A DNA stretch of 64,000 nt from an uncultured Hungatella sp. GTDB taxonomy: Bacteria; Bacillota; Clostridia; Lachnospirales; Lachnospiraceae. The notes under the pieces were generated by a model, which was not told the DNA's origin, made no database searches, and worked only from the letters and a program-made list of their open reading frames with translations. Below are positions 60,054 through 64,000 of the stretch, piece after piece; the stretch's first letter is position 1; each line of letters opens with the position of its first letter. The stretch is taken from positions 1 through 64,000 of the forward strand of contig CAMUJH010000016.1 of NCBI GenBank assembly GCA_947089145.1, read 5' to 3'. A program made the translations under genes and the position numbers.

Positions 60054-60503
60054 GTGAAAGTAGAGAGGCACAGCAAGATTGTGGAATTGATCGGAAAGTA
60101 TGAGATAGAGACGCAGGAGGAGCTGGCGGAGCGGCTTAATCATGCGGGTTACCGCGTGACTCAGGCTACAGTGTCCAGGGACATCAGGGAACTGAAATTG
60201 TCCAAGGTTCAGTCTGAAAACGGGAAGCAGCATTATGTGGTGCTGCAGAATCAGGGCTCTTTCAGTGACAAATACATCAGGATTTTAAGGGACGGATTTC
60301 TGTCAATGGATATGGCACAGAATATCCTGGTAATAAAAACCGTGTCCGGCATGGCCATGGCAGTGGCGGCCGCTCTGGATGCCATTCATTTTCATGAGAT
60401 TGTGGGGTGCATTGCCGGAGATGACACGATTATGTGCGCTGTGCGCAGCGTAGACGATACCATTTTGGTTATGGACAAGATTCGAAAGCTGATAGAAGGC
60501 TAG
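60054..60503 (+). CDS. argR: Arginine repressor ArgR
   Basis: A 149-residue regulator that forms arginine-dependent hexamers. The N-terminal winged helix (ETQEELAERLNHAGYRVTQA) binds ARG boxes. The C-terminal domain (HFHEIVGCIAGDDTIMCAVR) binds arginine through the GDD motif. AGGGAGG selects GTG 60054. Probable targets here are the argG-argC intergenic sites. It lies between nadK and recN, the classic position. Confidence 0.96.
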   Translation: MKVERHSKIVELIGKYEIETQEELAERLNHAGYRVTQATVSRDIRELKLSKVQSENGKQHYVVLQNQGSFSDKYIRILRDGFLSMDMAQNILVIKTVSGMAMAVAAALDAIHFHEIVGCIAGDDTIMCAVRSVDDTILVMDKIRKLIEG

Positions 60504-60513
60504 GAGGAAGGAA

Positions 60514-62196
60514 ATGCTACTGGAATTGCGAGTGAAGAATCTGGCGCTGATTGAGAAAGCGGAAGTGTCTTTCAGGGACGGACTGAATATTCTTACGGGA
60601 GAAACCGGCGCAGGCAAGTCCATTATTATTGGGTCCGTGAACATGGCTTTGGGGGGAAAGGCTTCCAGGGATATGATTCGGCAGGGCGCTGATTATGCTT
60701 ATGTGGAACTGATTTTTTCCGTGGATGACGAGGAAAAAAGACGGCGTTTGGAGAAAATGGAAGTAGAACTTCCCGATGATGGAACGCTGATCGTTTCCAA
60801 GAAAATTATGGCTGCCAGAAGCATCAGCAAAGTAAACGACGAGACAGTAACTGCCGGACGGTTAAAGGAAATCACCAGTCTGCTGATTGATATCCATGGT
60901 CAGCATGAACACCAGTCTTTATTATATAAATCCAAGCATCTTCAGATTCTTGATGATTATGCAAAATCCCGAACTGCCCCATTAAAAGAAGAAATTACCG
61001 GCCTTTACCGTGAGTACCAGAAGCTTTTGACGAAGCTGGAGGATATGAACCTGGATCAGGAGGGAAGGCTGCGGGAGGCGGATTTTTGCCGGTATGAAAT
61101 CGAGGAACTGGAAAATGCGGATCTGAAGGAGGGGGAGGAGGAGGAATTGGCCTCCCAATACCGCAGGCTTGTAAATGCCCAGAAGATCATGGGGAATCTG
61201 TCAGAAGCCTATGAGGTTATGGAAAATGCCCAGGTAGGCCAGGCCCTCAAGGCAGTATCCCAGGCAGCGGAATTTGACGGGAAACTGGGGGGAATCCGGG
61301 ATCAGCTGTACGATGTAGACGCTATTGTCAGCGATGTGATCCGGGATGTCAGGGAGTATATGGATGAGTTTTCCTTTGATGAGGAAGAATTTATGCGCAT
61401 TGAGCAGCGGCTGGACTTGATCCGCGGGCTGCAGGCAAAGTACGGAAACACGGTAAAAGCGGTTCTGGAAAAGCTGGAGGAGAAAAAGCGGCGTCTTGAA
61501 GAACTGGAAAACTATGATTTGGTGAAACAGGAAACAGAGCGGCAGTGGAGAGAGTGCGAGAAGCGGCTGGATGCCCTGTGCGGGAAGCTGTCGGAAGTCC
61601 GGCAGAAAGAAGGAAAAAAGCTGGCAAAGCGTATCAGTCAGGGCCTTAGGGACTTAAATTTTATTGACGTGCAGTTTTCCATGGAATTTAGGCGGCTGGA
61701 ACAGTACGGGCCAGGCGGGTACGACGAGGCGGAATTTTTGATTTCCACCAACCCGGGAATGCCTATGCGCCCTTTGGGCATGGTAGCTTCAGGCGGGGAA
61801 TTATCCAGGATAATGCTGGCGATCAAGGCGGTTCTGGCTGATACGGATGACATTCCCACTCTGATTTTTGACGAGATTGACACGGGCATCAGCGGGCGGA
61901 CGGCTCAGAAAGTGTCAGAGAAGCTATGCTATATTGCAGGGAGCCATCAGGTTATCTGCATCACCCACCTGCCGCAGATTGCAGCCATGGCAGACGTGCA
62001 TTTTGAAATTGTAAAACAGGCCCGGAAAGGAGCCACCACCACTTCCATACGGGAACTTGGGGATGAGGAAATGACGGCGGAGCTTGCCAGGCTTTTGGGC
62101 GGGGCTGAGATTACGGAGGCTGTGTACGATAATGCCAGGGAGATGAAAAGGCTGGCAGAACAGAGGAAACAGACTGGAAGAGCGAAGAAAGAATAA
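60514..62196 (+). CDS. recN: DNA repair protein RecN
   Basis: A 560-residue SMC-like ATPase for double-strand-break repair. Walker A is GETGAGKS near residue 30; two long coiled-coil arms (150-370) surround the middle; then the signature ASGGELSRIMLAIKAVL, Walker B LIFDEIDTGISG and the switch His region. TAGGAGGAAGG precedes the ATG. It ends just before a LexA box belonging to uvrA. Confidence 0.97.
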   Translation: MLLELRVKNLALIEKAEVSFRDGLNILTGETGAGKSIIIGSVNMALGGKASRDMIRQGADYAYVELIFSVDDEEKRRRLEKMEVELPDDGTLIVSKKIMAARSISKVNDETVTAGRLKEITSLLIDIHGQHEHQSLLYKSKHLQILDDYAKSRTAPLKEEITGLYREYQKLLTKLEDMNLDQEGRLREADFCRYEIEELENADLKEGEEEELASQYRRLVNAQKIMGNLSEAYEVMENAQVGQALKAVSQAAEFDGKLGGIRDQLYDVDAIVSDVIRDVREYMDEFSFDEEEFMRIEQRLDLIRGLQAKYGNTVKAVLEKLEEKKRRLEELENYDLVKQETERQWRECEKRLDALCGKLSEVRQKEGKKLAKRISQGLRDLNFIDVQFSMEFRRLEQYGPGGYDEAEFLISTNPGMPMRPLGMVASGGELSRIMLAIKAVLADTDDIPTLIFDEIDTGISGRTAQKVSEKLCYIAGSHQVICITHLPQIAAMADVHFEIVKQARKGATTTSIRELGDEEMTAELARLLGGAEITEAVYDNAREMKRLAEQRKQTGRAKKE

Positions 62197-62197
62197 A

Positions 62198-62211
62198 CGA
62201 ACAAATGTTTG
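62198..62211 (+). promoter_or_regulatory. LexA (SOS) box upstream of uvrA
   Basis: CGAACAAATGTTTG matches the Gram-positive LexA consensus CGAACRNRYGTTCG at all but one defined position. It starts immediately after the recN stop and overlaps the -35 element of the uvrA promoter, so LexA would block transcription. Confidence 0.75.
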
Positions 62212-62237
62212 CAAAAAGGCGGATATTGTGTTATGAT
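62209..62237 (+). promoter_or_regulatory. uvrA promoter
   Basis: TTGCAA at 62209-62214 and TATGAT at 62232-62237 have a 17-base spacer. The leader to uvrA is about 150 bases and contains a CTGCCA/TGGCAG inverted repeat (62253-62280); no gene in it is convincing. Confidence 0.6.
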
Positions 62238-62395
62238 GTTCTGTAGGCAGCGGCTGCCAGTCAAAGGAAATGCCTGGCAGGAGACGGCTGAATATTTTTC
62301 TATAGACAGACGGGCGTTTGCGGAACTGAGAGCCTTCTGGGAGGCGCCGGCATCCGCAACTGCCGGATTACAGGAGACGTAAGGAGCAGCTTATT

Positions 62396-64000
62396 ATGTC
62401 AAGGCAGTATATTAAAATACGTGGAGCCAATGAACACAATCTGAAAAATATATCCCTGGAGATTCCGCGCAATGAGCTGGTGGTTCTCACAGGCCTTAGC
62501 GGGTCGGGGAAATCCTCCCTGGCTTTTGATACGATTTATGCAGAGGGGCAGAGACGGTATATGGAGTCCCTGTCTTCCTATGCCAGGCAGTTTCTGGGGC
62601 AGATGGAGAAACCGGACGTGGAGAGTATAGAAGGGCTTTCTCCGGCTATTTCCATTGACCAGAAGTCCACCAACCGGAATCCCCGTTCCACGGTGGGGAC
62701 GGTGACGGAGATTTATGATTACATGCGTCTTCTGTACGCCAGAATCGGGATTCCCCACTGCCCCAAGTGCGGAAAAGAGATCCGCAGGCAGACCGTGGAT
62801 CAGATGGTGGATCAGATCATGTCCATGCCGGAGAAGACCCGCATACAGCTTCTGGCTCCCGTGGTGCGGGGGCGCAAAGGAGAGCATGTGAAGGTTCTGG
62901 ATCAGGCCAGAAAAAGCGGCTATGTCCGTGTCCGCATAGACGGCAGCCAGTATGAGCTGTCAGAGGATATTAAGCTGGATAAGAACATCAAGCACAATAT
63001 TGAGGTTGTAGTGGACAGGCTTGTGGTGCGGGAGGGCATTGAGAAGCGCCTGACAGATTCCATTGAGAGCACTCTGAACCTGGGCGGCGGACTGATGATC
63101 GTGGATGTGGTTGATGGGGAACCAGTGAATTTCAGCCAGCATTTTGCCTGTCCGGACTGTGGAATCAGCATCGAGGAGGTGGAGCCCAGAAGCTTTTCCT
63201 TTAACAATCCTTTCGGGGCCTGCCCGGACTGTTTCGGCCTGGGGTATAAGATGGAGTTTGACGAGAACCTGATGATTCCGGACAAGTCTTTAAGCATCAC
63301 ACAGGGGGCCATTGTGGTCATGGGGTGGCAGTCGTGTGCAGATAAGGGAAGCTTTACCAGGGCTATTCTGGATGCCTTAAGCGAAGAATACCACTTCAGC
63401 CTTGACACGCCTTTCGAGGATTACCCCACGGAGATTCAGGATGTGATTCTCTGGGGCACCGGCGGAAAAGAGGTAAAGGTCCACTATACGGGACAGAGGG
63501 GCACCGGAGTCTATGATGTGGCGTTTGAGGGGCTGGTGGAAAACGTGGAGCGGCGGTACAAGGAGACGTTTTCCGAGGCCAGCAAGGCAGAGTATGAGAC
63601 TTACATGAGGATTACCCCCTGTTCTGCCTGCAAGGGGCAGCGGCTGAAGAAAAGTTCCCTGGCAGTTACCGTTGGGGATTTGAATATCTATCAGGCAACC
63701 AACATGTCTATTGTGAATTTCAGGCAGTTTATTGACGGGCTGAAGCTTAGTTCCATGCAGGAGGCTATTGGGGCGCAGATTCTCAAGGAGATCAGGGCAA
63801 GAGTTACGTTTTTGATTGACGTGGGACTGGAATATCTGTCTTTATCGCGGGCTACAGGAACTTTGTCAGGAGGCGAGGCACAGAGAATCAGGCTGGCTAC
63901 CCAGATTGGCTCCGGCCTGGTGGGGGTCGCCTATATTCTGGACGAGCCGAGTATCGGGCTGCACCAGAGGGACAATGACAAGCTTCTGCAGACTCTGATA
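62396..64000 (+). CDS. uvrA: Excinuclease ABC subunit A, 3'-truncated by window edge
   Basis: The first 535 codons of UvrA, the damage-sensing ATPase of nucleotide excision repair; the frame is still open at the last base. Walker [21 protein letters not shown] and [13 protein letters not shown] lie at the N-terminus, zinc-binding CPKCGK and ACPDC pairs follow, and [16 protein letters not shown] with [14 protein letters not shown] are the first ABC signature and Walker B. TAAGGAGC precedes ATG 62396. It is under a LexA box. uvrB or uvrC is not in this window. Confidence 0.96.
   Translation, partial: MSRQYIKIRGANEHNLKNISLEIPRNELVVLTGLSGSGKSSLAFDTIYAEGQRRYMESLSSYARQFLGQMEKPDVESIEGLSPAISIDQKSTNRNPRSTVGTVTEIYDYMRLLYARIGIPHCPKCGKEIRRQTVDQMVDQIMSMPEKTRIQLLAPVVRGRKGEHVKVLDQARKSGYVRVRIDGSQYELSEDIKLDKNIKHNIEVVVDRLVVREGIEKRLTDSIESTLNLGGGLMIVDVVDGEPVNFSQHFACPDCGISIEEVEPRSFSFNNPFGACPDCFGLGYKMEFDENLMIPDKSLSITQGAIVVMGWQSCADKGSFTRAILDALSEEYHFSLDTPFEDYPTEIQDVILWGTGGKEVKVHYTGQRGTGVYDVAFEGLVENVERRYKETFSEASKAEYETYMRITPCSACKGQRLKKSSLAVTVGDLNIYQATNMSIVNFRQFIDGLKLSSMQEAIGAQILKEIRARVTFLIDVGLEYLSLSRATGTLSGGEAQRIRLATQIGSGLVGVAYILDEPSIGLHQRDNDKLLQTLI

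Noticed and set aside
62236-62382. 48-codon open frame in the uvrA leader
   Set aside because: Its ATG overlaps the -10 element of the uvrA promoter, so it would not be in the transcript, and there is no ribosome binding site.
1-64000. CRISPR array, tRNA or rRNA genes, toxin-antitoxin pair, prophage
   Set aside because: I looked for regularly spaced direct repeats, cloverleaf-like segments and typical small gene pairs in all gaps and found none that held up.

Overview
The window is chromosomal DNA of an anaerobic, spore-forming, carbohydrate-using member of the Clostridia, most probably Lachnospiraceae. The evidence is a complete spoIIIAA-AH sporulation operon, the order asp23-nusB-xseA-xseB-ispA-dxs-tlyA-nadK-argR-recN that is usual in this group, many CUT1 sugar ABC transporters with glycoside hydrolases, AGGAGG-type ribosome binding sites and moderate GC content. 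I found no rRNA or tRNA genes, CRISPR array, prophage or intact insertion sequence.

Layout. 1-3.5 kb: the 3' part of a GH31 alpha-glucosidase and a GH13 oligo-1,6-glucosidase. 3.6-4.5 kb: an AEC-family transporter on the minus strand. 4.6-10.1 kb: a two-component system followed by a VTC-type polyphosphate polymerase domain protein, a DUF4956 membrane protein and a membrane-anchored CotH-type kinase. 10.3-11.2 kb: a Xer-type recombinase. 11.4-19.5 kb: a pectin-use locus (GH105, solute-binding protein, a small unknown protein, two permeases, GH28, LacI regulator), with apt overlapping its end. 20.1-22.4 kb: an orphan TRAP solute-binding lipoprotein and a choloylglycine-hydrolase-family enzyme. 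22.7-31.5 kb: a second sugar ABC transporter with a YesM/YesN-type two-component system and a GH78-like alpha-L-rhamnosidase. 31.7-34.0 kb: a 2,4-diaminopentanoate-dehydrogenase-like protein (minus strand), a MITE-like palindrome and a MerR regulator. 34.1-43.1 kb: divergent argG and argCJBD, continuing through a membrane protein of unknown function into a folate pair (FchA-like protein and FolD). 43.2-46.4 kb: a small DMT-type transporter, an SLBB/helix-hairpin-helix protein, an orphan response regulator, a GNAT acetyltransferase and rlmH. 46.6-52.5 kb: the spoIIIA operon. 52.6-62.2 kb: the asp23-to-recN housekeeping block. 62.2-64.0 kb: the 5' part of uvrA behind a LexA box.

How the parts work together. 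Two loci look like systems for importing and trimming pectin fragments: unsaturated rhamnogalacturonide and polygalacturonide in the first, rhamnosides in the second. Arginine synthesis genes, their probable operator and the ArgR gene are all present. The FolD protein lacks two residues needed for cyclohydrolase activity and sits beside a separate FchA-family protein, suggesting a split of the two folate reactions. The LexA box over the uvrA promoter points to SOS control.

The strongest unexplained signal is a family of six related intergenic elements of about 70-105 bp, all in the same orientation, with two conserved inverted repeats. Three end just before the ribosome binding site of the next gene. 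The most system-like cluster is the two-component system with VTC, DUF4956 and CotH genes.
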